Assembly: GCA_000827265.1 (NCBI GenBank)
Contig: KN834788.1
Span: 342,856-406,855, forward strand
DNA: 64,000 nucleotides
From: Collybiopsis luxurians FD-317 M1
Taxonomy: Eukaryota > Basidiomycota > Agaricomycetes > Agaricales > Omphalotaceae
Direction of reading: 5' to 3'
Shown here: positions 48,201-60,800 of the stretch, one piece after another
Position numbering within the stretch: position 1 is the first letter of the stretch
Layout: every line of letters starts with the position of its first letter
Notes under the pieces: generated by a model
Databases searched by the model: none
What the model was told of the DNA's origin: nothing
What the model saw: only the letters and a program-made list of their open reading frames with translations
Made by a program: the position numbers and the translations under genes

Positions 48201-48557
48201 TTGGTGGGGTGGACCAGACCGCATCCGAGTGGTGGGCCTGGGAATTGATCGGACTAACTGCTTCATTGTGCGTACTCAATCTTACACATGACAGCAAACG
48301 CCCTTCTAACGGAGGACGATTGGAGTGTCCCATATGGAGAGGAAGAGCCGGTGGATGCAATGTAACGTTGGAATGATATGCTGGCCTCATTATTGACATA
48401 TCATACTCTTCAGTGTACTTTTTACTCAACTATTACCTCGGCCCTTGGTCTACCTTCCCCTCCGATGGTAACATCAGGAGTTGGTTGAGCTCGCCAAGGT
48501 CTGCACAGTGGTCCGGCTGTTCCTACGCGGGACCCCGCGCTCTAGCGGAGCCGTGTG

Positions 48558-48584
48558 TCTATCTATCTATCTATCTATCTATCT
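48558..48584. repeat. (TATC)n microsatellite
   Basis: About six perfect tetranucleotide units in otherwise unremarkable sequence. Confidence 0.9.
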
Positions 48585-48599
48585 TATATCCCCTCCAAC

Positions 48600-49721
48600 G
48601 CCTGCAAATATTGATTTCTTCATTGATGATAGATTTGGACCTATGAGCGATAATAGGACTGAAAGATGTTCCACCTCCAGATCCGTTCCAGCGACGTCTT
48701 TTGTATTAGCGTAGTTGCTCGTTAGGGAAAAGGGAAGTGAATGAAGAATGGAAAAGTTTTTGGGTAGAACGATGCTGTGCCTAATACATGCCGGGAATAT
48801 TGACTAAATCTTCATTTGACCAGTAGGTTGAGGAAGATTGTAAATAGTGGACAACGGACAGCGGAAAATATTAAGGAAGACAAGAGGGCCGGGTAATCCC
48901 CCAGGTCCGGACCAACCGAGCCATAATCTAATCTAATCATAGACTTCCGACGGCTAGTCACGGCTTCGTTTGACACCTTTTAACTTTACCGGCTGGGAAG
49001 ATTATGTATTGGAGGTGCTTCTTTTTTGTGGAATGTCGCTTCAATCTTGCCCTGAGACTCGTCTTCACAGCATACAACACTACAAGAGAACGCATTTGAT
49101 TGCCGGGTATTCACCTGTCAATTCCTTGAATCCTTGTACCGTGGGGGAGGAGACGTTCAACTTCACACAAAGTGATATACCATATCTCCGTCAAAGGATG
49201 ATATGGGAGATTGGTAACTCAAAACTCAGAACCGATCCATAACAGCCTAGTCGATGCAATTAACCCTGTGCTGAGTTTATAGCTTTCTTTGGTTTTTGCG
49301 TTGCTTTGTAGTTCGTATACCTTAAATCTATAGTTATTATTCCCAATTTAGTTTCTCTTAAAAGGATTGTCGTTTCCATGTATTTGCAGTGAGCCCTAAA
49401 ATTGATATGCTGTGGATAAAGGATGAAAGTAGAATGTAGGGAGAGTCTAGAAGAGGCCATAAATGTAATCCACTCATCTTTGCCTCAGAGTCCAGCTGCA
49501 AACCCAAATGTATCAACTTCCCTACCTCTTGTCTTCTGTTTCATGAAAGGCCAGGACATCCACTCAAGGCCTCCATCGAATTTGGCCTCTGTATTAACCT
49601 GTTATGTGCTGTTCCGTGCTTGTGTGTAACGTATTTTGGTAGACACACAGTCCCAGGCTTGACTAAGTTAGATCCCAAATTTCATGTCACACGACTTGCC
49701 TAGCTCGATTCTTATCTGATC
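48600..49721. other. Intergenic, nothing recognised
   Basis: Frames of 90 codons or fewer without domains. It precedes the recombinase relic and may include undetected parts of the same element. Confidence 0.4.
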
Positions 49722-50339
49722 AAGCATGAGCATAAGAAGATCAAATTCCACCTCCCATGGACCAAGACCACCTGCGAACTGGGCGCAGACTTCATAGCCT
49801 CTTCACAACCCAACGCTCTCTTCCTATGTGATGCTTTTGAGCTTCATTGGAAGGTCAATGCAGACGTCCCCGAAGGCTTTTCACTTTTCGGTTACGTCGA
49901 TGACCACGGAAAACCACGTCATATGGTCAAGTCAACGTTTCTCAAATTCATCACTGATATTTGGAAATTAACAGGCGGGCCTACAAAATGTTTTGGGGCA
50001 CAGTTTCCGTATCGGCGGTGCTGTCGAATTGCTCCTCACCGGTTACCCTCCTCATGTAGTTGCCTGTATTGGGGATGGGACTCGCTGGCATTCCTACTTT
50101 ATTGGCAGAAGATCGAGGAGATTATCCTCGCGCCACTTGATTCAGCCGAAGACGCACATTTCAAAGAAGCTTCCCGTTCCATAGAAGACTTCCACAAGAA
50201 GTGTAACATTTTGAGGAAAGCCATTTCTGCCTTCGGAGAGATGAGTCCAATTTTGATATCATCCTTTAATTATCCACTAGCAATTCCTACAGACGCAGCT
50301 AATCACTCTATATATTGCCTTAACCTTTGTACAATCTGA
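49722..50339 (+). pseudogene. Tyrosine recombinase relic (DIRS/Crypton type)
   Basis: Reads KHEHKKIKFHLPWTKTTCEL, then SQPNALFLCDAFELHW, VKSTFLKFITDIWKLTGG, GHSFRIGGAVELLLTGYPPH, VVACIGDGTRWHSYF and LLYWQKIEEIILAP. The HxxR box (GHSFRIGG) and the final Trp/Tyr (LLYWQK) fit tyrosine recombinases of the kind carried by DIRS retroelements and Cryptons, which are frequent in basidiomycete genomes. Two compensating frameshifts (near 49995 and near 50095) put the HxxR box in a different frame from the parts before and after it. No reverse transcriptase or element ends were seen nearby, so this is a fossil. Confidence 0.68.
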
Positions 50340-50519
50340 TTGTAATTTTATGAATCTACTTGGTAATTGAGCCCTCGCCTCTGTCTGGGTGCTGTCTCCC
50401 GCCTCGATGGCGCTTGCCTATGAGAAGCCTTGGGCTCTGTTTGGGTGCGACAGGCCATTCGCCATCTCAGGGCGGGTGCACGGGGTCAAGCCCTAGCCAA
50501 AAAAACACTGGCATATATT

Positions 50520-51130
50520 CAATACTCAATCGAAAGTGTTGAACTCTTCAGTTGAGCACTTTACCCACAGGCTCGACTTGAGCCGACACCTTATCTTATC
50601 AGTTTCTGGGAACCGAAGCCGCAAGTCATTCACATTTGTCGGAGGTGCTGCAGCAGGCAATGAAGATGTAGGTGGGGGAGCTAGCGAAGCTGGTGATGCA
50701 ATGAGCGCGAGTCTGATAATTAATTCTGAGCCTCGCACTAAAGACTCAAGCATGGATATCGAGCATGCGCAAAATTAGAGCCAGGGCTGGATGACGTGGA
50801 GGGAGATGGAAGTACAGAAGCTATTGATGATTTTGTTCTCGTGACTACCATTCAGCTGAAACATCATCATCATCTTCTGGTTCTCGCTCCTGCTCCAGAT
50901 CACTCGAACAACGGTGGTCTGGCAGACCCTGCCTGCGCAGTTGAGGCCATCCGATGTAGCACCTGGGGTACTCAATCACCGACAATCTCGTCATCTTGGT
51001 CTCCAACCACAACCCCAGATTTATTACCTTCCCTATCTCCTTTCCTTCCGTTTCACCACGATGCACTCCAACAGCACCATCTCCTCGCTTTAAACGCTCC
51101 TTAACACCCTTGAGCAACTCCTCCTTCCCG
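50520..51130 (-). pseudogene. Inverted, highly decayed SEC2 fragment
   Basis: Minus-strand match to the SEC2 C-terminal region. SLAPPPTSSLPAAAPPTNVN parallels TPLPPPPPSSFPATALTKSI. The stretch at 50925-50960 parallels the cgcaggctgggtctgag region of SEC2 and is even closer to the relic at 48.0-48.1 kb. It has no open frame of its own. It probably derives from the same copy event as the 47.4-kb relic. Confidence 0.55.
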
Positions 51131-52025
51131 AGAAAGGAAACCGTTTACTCAAATGTCAGAGTGGTTCTACATAACTCAGAGAATAGAAGAGGTATATTGA
51201 CTGATTCAGAAGGAATGGAATCCTCAGCACTTCGGCCAATCAAAATCAAACCAACTTTTTCCCCCCTTCAGTCGCTTTTGCAAGTCCTGGACTGTACTTC
51301 GTGAAGATGCACCTAGTCGGAAAATTGTAGGGTCAATTAGCAAGTATTGGAAGCAGGCGGACCTGGACACCTGAAGGTTTGGATGGAGTAACTCGAGGTA
51401 AGCCTCAACGTTCTTAATTACTTTGCATATAGTACCTAGCATATTTTTGTAGAAACATCATCAAGTCTCAAGCATAGAATCGGTATCGGCAGATGTATGA
51501 TTACATAGTATCAAAAGGCTACACCCGTCGACACCAAGCTCGCTCCCCGTGGTTCAATGTTCCTTTTAGGACTTTGTGGACCGTCTTTGGAAGGAGAAAC
51601 CAAAAGCGCCATCTACAGACACACTTTGGTTTGATTGTTCCCCTGCACGCAGCTAACACATTTTTTCCAGATGCGTGGAATATGAAATTGAATCAGGTCC
51701 CGGCGGCTGGACATCTCCCAGTATTCTCAGTCGCAAGGGTGCAAGCCAGAGTCAAATCAACATTGCAACCTTGATAGCTTCATTGGATGCCACCGGAAGT
51801 ATCATGTTGCTCAATAAACACCCTCATTGTTTTCGCTAAGTTGCAGAACAGTATGGACGCTGAATATCCGAGGCCAACACATCCCCTTCAAGCCTCGATT
51901 GAACCATTATATTCCCAGAAAAGTGGAAGGTGAATGAAGAAATGGAAGCATATAGGTAATTGCTCTCTCACTAGGTCCACTTCCTCGCCAAGCTCGAACA
52001 CAAGCTCGTGCCACAAGGCCAAACA
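51131..52025. other. Intergenic, nothing recognised
   Basis: Frames of at most 102 codons without domains. Confidence 0.4.
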
Positions 52026-52029
52026 TACT

Positions 52030-52375
52030 GGGGGGGTAGTGTATGGACTTTTCTTTTTCTTTCCCTCCTTTACCTCTGTATTGCACGTTTACTCGTTTAC
52101 TCACCTTGTTTTTCTTTCTCGTTTACATACCTTTATTGGGCATATATAAGTATTTGGTTCCTCGCATAAGTATTGAAATACTACGTAAAAATGTATCATA
52201 TTGTCTGCGTATATCTATCACGCATTATATCTTCCGAAATGGTGTCAAATGCTTCAATCCTTGATTGACTTGGTGTATGTTTGGATCTCCGTTTGGGTTT
52301 GCCTTCTTAAATAAATCAGTTTGTGGGCGGGGAGGGGTATCAGAATGATTCGTCTCAATAACTTTGAGCCACACT
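52030..52375 (+). repeat. Copy of the SEC2 3' flank
   Basis: Aligns with 37870-38165 downstream of the intact SEC2 gene. Shared segments are ttggttcctcgcataagtat / tggttcctcgcatacatat, attgaaatactacgt, tctatcacgcattatatctt and actttgagccacac. It directly precedes the intact unknown gene at 52490, so that gene's promoter probably includes former SEC2 3' sequence. Confidence 0.72.
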
Positions 52376-52489
52376 TTAGCTAAGCTGAGCCCGCCAGTAG
52401 GCGCCGGTGAAGATCAGTCCGCAATTCGGCGACGGCCCACCGACCTGTCAAGGATAGGGGCTGTTTGCTTTCTCTCTCTTACATCGACA

Positions 52490-53853
52490 ATGCAGACGCG
52501 GAGTGTAAACGTTTCGAAGCTCAATCAATTAATTCAAGACCAACTTGCAGATATGGATCGCTTCAAAGGAACCCTTGTTCCTCTAGCGAGCAAATTGGTT
52601 CCTCGCATCGTTCATCGTTCGATGGATTCTACCGGCCAAACAACTGAGAGCGACCTTTCTGACGAGCCCATTGGTATGGTCGCATCACTCGTTCTCACCC
52701 ATGCTGCCTCCTCGCCTTCCTTTTACATGACCTATATGAAGCCCATCGTGGATCGATTCCTGGAAAACTTGACACAAAGAGGCTTACGACGGACAGTCCG
52801 CCGAGCCGAATGGATTGAAACCTTCCGCCAAAGGGAACTCGACGAGCTTCATTTATCAAGCACGGAAGAGCCACCATCTTTTCAAACTCTTCAAAGCTAC
52901 CTTCGGACATTCACACCTTCAATTGTCCTCAAGGATAACATCGAGCCGAAGGCACGAGGAGGTGTTGATAGAGGAGACGATAGAAACGAGATTACGGTTT
53001 TGACGGAGGCGGCGCTGGATCTCAATTTGGTTTGGAAAGATGAACAACTTGTTTTGGAGGTACGTCGTGTTCTTTGCTCTTAAGAGAAGAAAATACCGAC
53101 GAATTTGAAGAGAGTCAATGATTGGTCCGACCATGCGCTTCACATTACATTCTTGATCGCTACATCGATTTTAAATGGGTTGATGCATGTATTTGCAAAG
53201 CATGTTTTCCAGTTCCAGACGAGTCTAATTTCCGATGAGATAGACGAGTCCGGACACCAATTAGAGCTGTCAATTTGGGGAACGACGCCGTTCGCTGTGT
53301 GGGATGAAAGACAGGATGAGCCAGGTAGATTCCAGCGGATATCGTATATCGTGGGGCGGTATAATTTCGTACCTCGTCGTTATCAAAAAGTCGGTGAGTC
53401 AGGCAAATTTCTGCGTAAGTAAAAAGGAACGATTGAAAGGTATTTTTCTTTCAATTAAAAAGATCGCCGATTGGTTGCAAAAGCTTTGGAAACTCTGCGC
53501 TTCGACCGTCTGCTCTGCCCATTGCTCATCGAATCGGAGAGCTCTGATGCCCCTGACTTCAGATTCACACTGAATATGAAAAGTATGAGGTCGGATTATG
53601 TTATAAATTCGTCGGACTATTTCGAATTCGAAAAACTCACTATCGAGTCTGAGGAACTTCCACCGTGGAATCCGAATGGTCCGTCCGGAGGGGGTTTGGT
53701 TGTTCTTGGTGAGGGCATCATCGGAATGTCGTGTGGAGGTGACAAATGTACGTACTGAAGTCTTGACGGAAGCACAACTAAGCTGGTCCCACAGATTTGT
53801 GCACCTGTTTGGGAAATAAGCATAAACCTACGTGTAGGAAATTTTCGAAATAG
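52490..53853 (+). CDS. Unknown protein, 398 aa, four exons
   Basis: I do not recognise the family. Exons 52490-53059, 53111-53393, 53463-53747 and 53795-53853 join in frame to give 398 aa with a stop at 53851-53853. Residues 1-190 are mostly helical and charged (MQTRSVNVSKLNQLIQDQLA, LSDEPIGMVASLVLTHAASS, QRELDELHLSSTEEPPSFQT). Exon 2 begins RVNDWSDHALHITFLIATSI and holds DESGHQLELSIWGTTPFAVW and FQRISYIVGRYNFVPRRYQK. Exon 3 has ALETLRFDRLLCPLLIESES and PPWNPNGPSGGGLVVLGEGI. The end is cysteine-rich (CGGDKYLCTCLGNKHKPTC). There is no signal peptide or clear membrane segment. The start is chosen because similarity to the dead paralogue at 41833 begins there. Conservation across the pair argues that it is a real gene. 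Confidence 0.62.
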
Positions 53854-55689
53854 CTTGTTACAGCTGATCCCATCCCGCATTCAACCTAACTAGAACAAAA
53901 TATTATAGCTTAAACAAGCCAAAGAGTGTTTGTAAACAGATTCGTTAAACTTTCGAGTTCTGAATTAGAATAGAACATATGACTTGAACTATCGGGAGCG
54001 AGCTGGGTTTCTTTTATCTTTGTAACTTTTATGTCGTACGCACATACGGATCTTTTTTGAGCCGAAGGCCTGGAGAATATTAACAGCTAAGGCATAAGAT
54101 GCGTTCGTTGATATCATTCTGTATACCTACATTCATGACTTAAGTGGTACGAGCATGACTCGAGCTAGTTTTGAGCTTATACTATTCATGCTGAGCAGTA
54201 TTTGCGGCTATCTGCATCATCCGAGCTTTCGGTTCACCACCTCTTGAGTCTTCCCGACTCTCCAGACTGATAATATAGCTTCTAATACACCTCTTTAACA
54301 TTACTTCTCACTCTCCCATGTTTGAATACTACTTGCTATTGTAGCAATGTGGCGCAGTGGTTTGATAAGAGTTGTGAGACTCGAATATTGGATACAAATG
54401 ATTATTCTGTTCTATGGTACTGGCCTCAAGGTAGGCCTTATATACTACATAACATAGTATCTAGAAAGTTCTACATACTTCTACTATTAATATCTCAGTA
54501 ATACTGTCTGCAGTAGGTGAGTAATCCAACTCGGAACTACATGTGCTGGATTGTATTAGTAATGTTAATCCGAGAAATACAACACTTGCAAATGTAAATC
54601 CACCAAAGAAACACCAGTCCCACCTGGAGATGAATTTCAGAATCCCAGTGGCAACTAACAAGAAAATGCTTTAGTAGGGACAGTCAAAGTGGATACTGAA
54701 ATGGTGCTGAAATGGTGCTTAATTATTTGAGAAACTGCCTTCCATCGGCTTACCGTGCAAGTTTGAACACGCCGTGAGATTTTGACATGGTAATTTGAAA
54801 TATGTCTTTGTGGGTGCATTTTCACTTCAAGTGACAGCCAACCATCAGCTGAGCCTCTGACGAGTTAGGTTTACTAAAATGGTTTTCTACCCGCGGCCCA
54901 AACTTAGTTGTCATTGCGACAGCCATCAGTGCGTGAATCATTCTCTGTTGCATGCAAGTTGCCTTTTTTTGGTTTATACTTGAGATTAAGTGTCTCGAAA
55001 CACAACCTGGCTCAGGTACCACTTTTACTCTGCTCTGTATGTGAAGTTTTGCTTTTGGCTATAAGTACGCCATATTAATTTTTATTACTGTCGCTCAATG
55101 TTATACAAGGGGATTCTCAAATGAAGCTTCGTCAAACATTAATGCTGTTGATTTTGACTGGAAATTATTCTTCGCTAATATCTACGATTTTATCATCGTA
55201 CTATATATTCAACATAACTAACCGAAAACTAGTTCAACGTCTGGCCTACATGTTGACTCCGAAAGACAGGTCAGTAAGGGCCACCCGAGTATGAGGGTGA
55301 GCCTGCCGAATGTGAGTGAGCTCCTCGAGTGTGAGTGTGAGCTCCAGGCATGAGTGTGAAGGTGTTCAATTGTAAGTACACAGCTACTGCTAGCTTCCTT
55401 TTTCTTCACGCATGCAAAATAACCTTTCATCTCAGACAGATGTACGAGGCGTAATGGGGAGGATGCTGACCTTTAACCGCTGTGGCAACCACATCTATGT
55501 TTTCAACTTGATGTGACCATGCTCAACCTATTGTGGATTATGGGTACAAAATGATGAAAGAACTTGTTAGTGTTGGCTCTTCTCAGAGCCTTATATACCT
55601 AAGTACATAGCATCTAGAATGTTCTATGAAACACTACAAGCTACTGGGTGATTAGTAATGAACCTCGCATACCACTATTGGTACATTGC
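53854..55689. other. Intergenic, no supported gene
   Basis: Short frames only. A 60-bp motif (cttatatac..acatag.atctagaa.gttcta) occurs near 54434 and again near 55588. A tRNA-like A box (gtggcgcagtggtttgataa) lies at 54349 with no matching B box. Confidence 0.4.
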
Positions 55690-57285
55690 GGATCTTCCAG
55701 ATGTATGACATCATTGATCCACAACACAACCATTTCATCCTCCACTCTCACCTTCACTCCCTTTCTACTGACCTTAAAACTCAAAACTAGCAACTCCCCA
55801 AATACCAAATGCCATTGGAAACGTATCAGGAGGTGTAACGTCTCTCAGGCCCATCAGTGATCCTTCTTCGGCTCTTCTGTTTTTTTCCATCGAAAGTACT
55901 CAGCCTCACTTCCACCTCCAATCAGGACCAATGAACCAAACTACCCTCCCGCCCCTTCAGGGATCCCGATTCATTCTTTGACTTTAGTTCAACTCTTCCT
56001 CCTTAAAGACAGACTCAAACTTGACTATTGATTTGACCACAACAGTCGGCTGTAGATTCCTGTGATGGGCAACGATAATCAGAAGAAATGACATGTCCGC
56101 AGCTACAACTGTATGAGGGAGACATGCTACCGCGTCATCTTCAGAGTTTCCCGCGCTGGCGCAATTGTTGGTTCTTTGCTGGCTTTGGAGGGTGAGGTCG
56201 GGAGGTTGAGTGTGAGGTTTAGGAAATTAGTGGAGCATGGGCTGAAGGGTGGCGTGGGGCTGTTGGGGACAATGACAGTGATGCAGGACACAAGGAGAGG
56301 ATGGTAGTGAATCCCAGGGATTTGGACTGCCGGAAGCTGGAGACGAGAACAATGAAGGCTTTGATGGTGGTGTACTGCAGACAGGATATAGTGTACCACC
56401 TCAGCCGGCTTTAACGGAGCAGGCTCTGTCTGAGAGTGTTGGGATCTTGCTTTCGAGGTCTTCGTCGCGATATGGGATCTTCAAGACCGTCGTATAGCGT
56501 ATGTTGGGACAATCGTTAGGGCATGAAGAGTGCCATCCTTCTGTTGAGGAGGCAGCAGCGCTAACAGAGGACCAATCATACCGTTCGTAACCCTTTCTCA
56601 CTCTATGCCATCCTATCCTGCAAATGCCTTTGGTTCTTCAATATCTTCCCCTGAACCTCTAATGAAATATTCTGCATTTTCTTCCTCATTTTCCTCCGGC
56701 TTTACTTCCCCTCCCCCCTGTTCCCTGCCACGGCACTTAGGAAGGGCATAGATGACCCGCATCCTCAGCTACTGGATAACACCGAGTATGGATATTCGCC
56801 GGAGGATGACAGCGCGAAAGGATCAATATGGCTGCATACCAATCTCATCGAGGACTGATGGAAAACCGCTTTCGGCGAGCTGAGGCTCGTTTGGTTCAAT
56901 GGGTCTTCCGCGTCGTTCTTGATCCGGACTTGACCAATCCTCTGACTCCTTCCCCATAGCGTATGCTGTTACAGTCGAATTGATACCTAGTAATTCCGTT
57001 CTGCTGTACTCGTCCAAATATTGCTCAGTGCTTTGACTTTGCCCCTGGCTGCGACTTGATCTTTCTTTTTTGCCTCTGCATTGCACTCTATACAACCGTC
57101 ATTTCACATCACTTTTTACTCGCTTGTATCTATCTCTTGGGAATCTATTCGGATATCTGTATCTTCAGATACATACTGATATACCACGTACATGTTTTCT
57201 GTACATGTAGTTCGCATTACATCCTGTCAATAGTGTCCAAACCTCGATTTTCAATTGACCTGGTGCACATTCAGGGTTGCAATCT
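55690..57285 (+). pseudogene. Broken SEC2 copy with 3' flank
   Basis: Colinear with SEC2 from the exon 2 start region (tcactccctttctactgacc, equivalent to 36195-36210) through the 3' flank. Recognisable pieces are LLALEGEVGRLSVRFRKLVE (SEC2: LRVLEGEVGRLRGLVK), then the region equivalent to PQTGYSALPQTSS near 56380, EYGYSPEDD near 56790, and a flank match to about 57285. The central GEF coiled-coil segment (about 350 bp of SEC2) is deleted and many frameshifts are present. It lies directly upstream of the NACHT-ankyrin gene. Confidence 0.75.
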
Positions 57286-57828
57286 TGAACGAATTTGCGA
57301 AGGAAAATCAGGACGGGATCTGTTGTGTTGGTCGTACCTTATTCTGCTCCTCGAATTAAATGTTCCAAGGTATGGGGTCCTACACGAGTGTCAAGCAACA
57401 TGCCTTTCAAACACGCACCATACAATGTCAGATGCCCCTTGAAACAAATTAACAAACAGTCATGTGAAAGATGCATCTTCAAACCATCGACGGGACGGAC
57501 GGTTCTCGTGACATGCCCAAAATCCAAAACATGTGAACAACTTAGGGATCTCGGTGACCTCATTCTGGACCGCATCAAAGCGGTTCTTTCCGCCATTGAA
57601 TTCTGACATGTCACACCATGCAATGGAAAACTGCATTAATCATAATTTACTGAAAAACATATATAAATACGTTGACAGCTAGGGCGTTCCTTTGTTCCCA
57701 TCTTTCATTGTCTTTGGGCATCAGTGATCGACTGAGGGTACTCATTCCAAGAGCAAATTCCAGGTTTTTAACTTTTTGACAGCTATACCTAAGCCTGATA
57801 CTAATACACAAGAGTCACGCCAGTAAAT

Positions 57829-60800
57829 ATGTTTTCAAATGCACAAAATTTTACCATCAGTGGTGGCCAATTTATGGTTATCAGTAGGTTCTAATGTCTA
57901 CATCGTTTGGATAAGTCTAACAGCACTGCTATGAAACAGCAAGTGATGAAGCCGCCAAGATTTATGATTGGCTGAAAGCACCTGACTGTTCAGCTAATCA
58001 TGTAGCAGCTGCCGACAAAAAGACACCCGGAACTGGGCAATGGATACTAGCCCATCCAGAATATCAAAAGTGGAAAGAACATCCCAATGTCCTCTGGATT
58101 CAAGGAAAAGGTGAAAACATTGCCTGTTTATTCTTTATTGTAGCTTACAGTGGATTCTGGAAATTAGCTGGAGCGGGAAAAACAGTTCTCAGGTAATTGA
58201 ATATTATCTAAACATAAACAAAAATGAAGAAAAACCATTTCATTATTTTGAAAAGTGCTACAATTTTGAAGGATCTCTCATACATGGATACTGACGCTGT
58301 TTGGTATCACTATTTTGATATTCGGGACAACACCAAGCAGAAATCTACTTATCGAGGATTTCTTCTATCACTTGTCTTACACATGGGAGTTGGTCCAAAT
58401 GAGGGCATTAATCCAGCCTTACTCAAGTTGTATGAAAAGTTCAAAAGATATCAACATCCACCAATTGAAGAACTGGAGGAAATCATTGAAAAAATCATTA
58501 TGCAGAGAAATGGAGGATACCTCCTTGTGGATGCCATGGATGAATGCACCGAAGGGGCTGCGAAAGTCATGAACTGGCTGTGTAAATTTGCACAAAAATT
58601 ATGGATTGTTGTTACCAGCAGGCAGTTTGCAGATTCCAGGATTGGGGGAAGTATACTAAAGATTGCTCTGGGCAATGAGAGCCTGCACATTGAAAATGAT
58701 ATGGAAAGATACATCCAGGCACAGATACAAAGTGCTGAGTATAATTTTGATCTGGAAGAAAAATACTGGGAACAAGTGGTGAAAAGTTTAAAGAATGGAG
58801 CTAATGGACAGTAGGTATCTGCATTATATTCAATGGTGATTACATGACTCAATTGCTATTGTAGATTTCGGTGGGCTGAATGTCAATTGAAAGATCTGAA
58901 AGAATGCATTGATGAAGAGGCTGTGGAGGAAGTGTTAATGAATTTACCCAAGGATCTAGAAGATATCTACTCGATAGCTGTGCTGAAAGCAGAACAAGGA
59001 AAGCATGCAAAAAATATCCACCATCTGTTACTCTGGTTGCTCTATGCTTATGAGCCTTTGAATGTGAATGACATAGGAGAGATCCTGACAATTGATATTC
59101 ACAAGCAGGCTGTAAAGAAAAGTAAAGGAATGAAGCTCAACTTGTATGCCCTTGTAGACTCGAGCCTTATAGTGTTGGGGTCTGATAATGTGGTTCAGTT
59201 TGCACATGCCTCAGTTAAAGAATTTCTGATTGATCGCCATGCATTCAATCAAGCCAAGGGTATATTTGAAATTAATGAAATCATTGCCGATAATATGATT
59301 GCTCAAGCCTGTATTATTTACCTGATGCATGTTAAAATAGGAGAGGAGAGCAAAAATGAACATGAAAATGAAAATTTATTGAACTATGCATGCAAATACT
59401 GGCTAGTCCATGCACATTGCTTGACAGACCTTCAACAAGGTAGTGCTTTGCAAAGTCTGATTACCAAGGTATTAAGGGACTCCAGTAATACCTTTATGAT
59501 GTGGCGCAAGGAATATAGTAACAAACATAACTTTGGTATTGAGCCAGGCACAGCCCTATATTATGCAGCCCAGTTTGGACTAACAGAAAGAGTGGAAGAA
59601 ATTTTAATTGAAAAAAGAGAGACAATGCATGAATCCAAAAGATTGGAATTGGATGTACTGGCATACATTAATTTCAAATGTGGAGGATATGGCAATGCAT
59701 TACAAGCAGCAGCAGGATATAGCATGGTAGTAGCAAAAATGCAACAATTGAGAAAGGGTGCCGATATAAATTCACAAAGAGTGGATGAGAACAATGACAA
59801 TACAGCAATTATAAAAATTCTCCTTGAAAATGGCGCAGATGTGAATGCCTATGGAGGCCAATATGGGAATACTCTATATGCAGCTGTGGAAGTAGGTAAT
59901 GAAGCAGCTGTAAAATTGCTGCTTGAGTATGGTGCAGATCCAAATATCAAAGGTGGTTACTATAAATGGGCACTTCATGAAGCTGTAATAAGTGGAAATG
60001 AGGCAATTGTCAAATTGCTGGTTGAAAATGGAGCAGATGTGAATGCACACACTGAATTCTATGGGGGTGCAATCCATCAAGGGGCAATGAGAGGCAATGA
60101 TGCAATTGTAAAACTGCTGCTTGCAAATGGAGCAAAGGTGAATGTCTGGGGATACGATGGATATGCGCTGTATGCACCTGCTGCAAATGGAAATGAAGCA
60201 ATGGTGAAGTTGCTACTTCAAAATGGGGAAGATCCAGATCCCCATAATGTTGGCAACAGAAATGCACTCCTTGCAGCTGCAGCAAATGGCCATGAAGCTG
60301 TGGTAAAGATATTGCTTGAAAATGGTGCAGATGTCAAAGCCAAGGCTGGTATCTATGAAGATGCCCTCCATGCAGCTATAGTGGGAGGTAATAAAGCAGT
60401 TGTAAATTTGTTGCTTAATAATGGTGCAAAGGTGAATGCCTGGTGGGGTCACCATACAAGTCCATTGCAGATGGCCGCAGAAGGAGGTAATGAAGCAATT
60501 GTCAGGTTGCTACTTGACCAAGGTGCATATGTAAACAGCATTTATGGAAATGCACTGGAGGCAGCAGCTGCAAAATATGGCAATGAAGCAGTCCTAAAGT
60601 TGCTGCTTGAAAATGGTGCAGATGTGAATGCCCATGGAGGTCAACATGGAACAGCACTACATGCAGCTGCAGCAAATGGTAATGCAACTGCTGTAAACTT
60701 ACTGCTCAAATATGGGGCAAATGTAAATGCCTTGTATGAAAGTTTGTTTCAGGAACTTGGAGGTGGAACTGTACTCTGTGCAGCTGCAAGAAAGGGTCAT

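Noticed and set aside
50360..50515. Possible SINE-like segment with ggggtcaagccctagcc and a short A run
   Set aside because: Only one copy in the window and no A box at the expected distance; too weak to call.
54345..54405. tRNA-like A box (gtggcgcagtggtttgataa)
   Set aside because: No matching acceptor stem, anticodon arm or B box could be paired; not a tRNA gene.
54461..54661. 66-codon minus-strand frame with a hydrophobic stretch
   Set aside because: Single membrane-like segment, no family, no neighbouring exons; likely chance.
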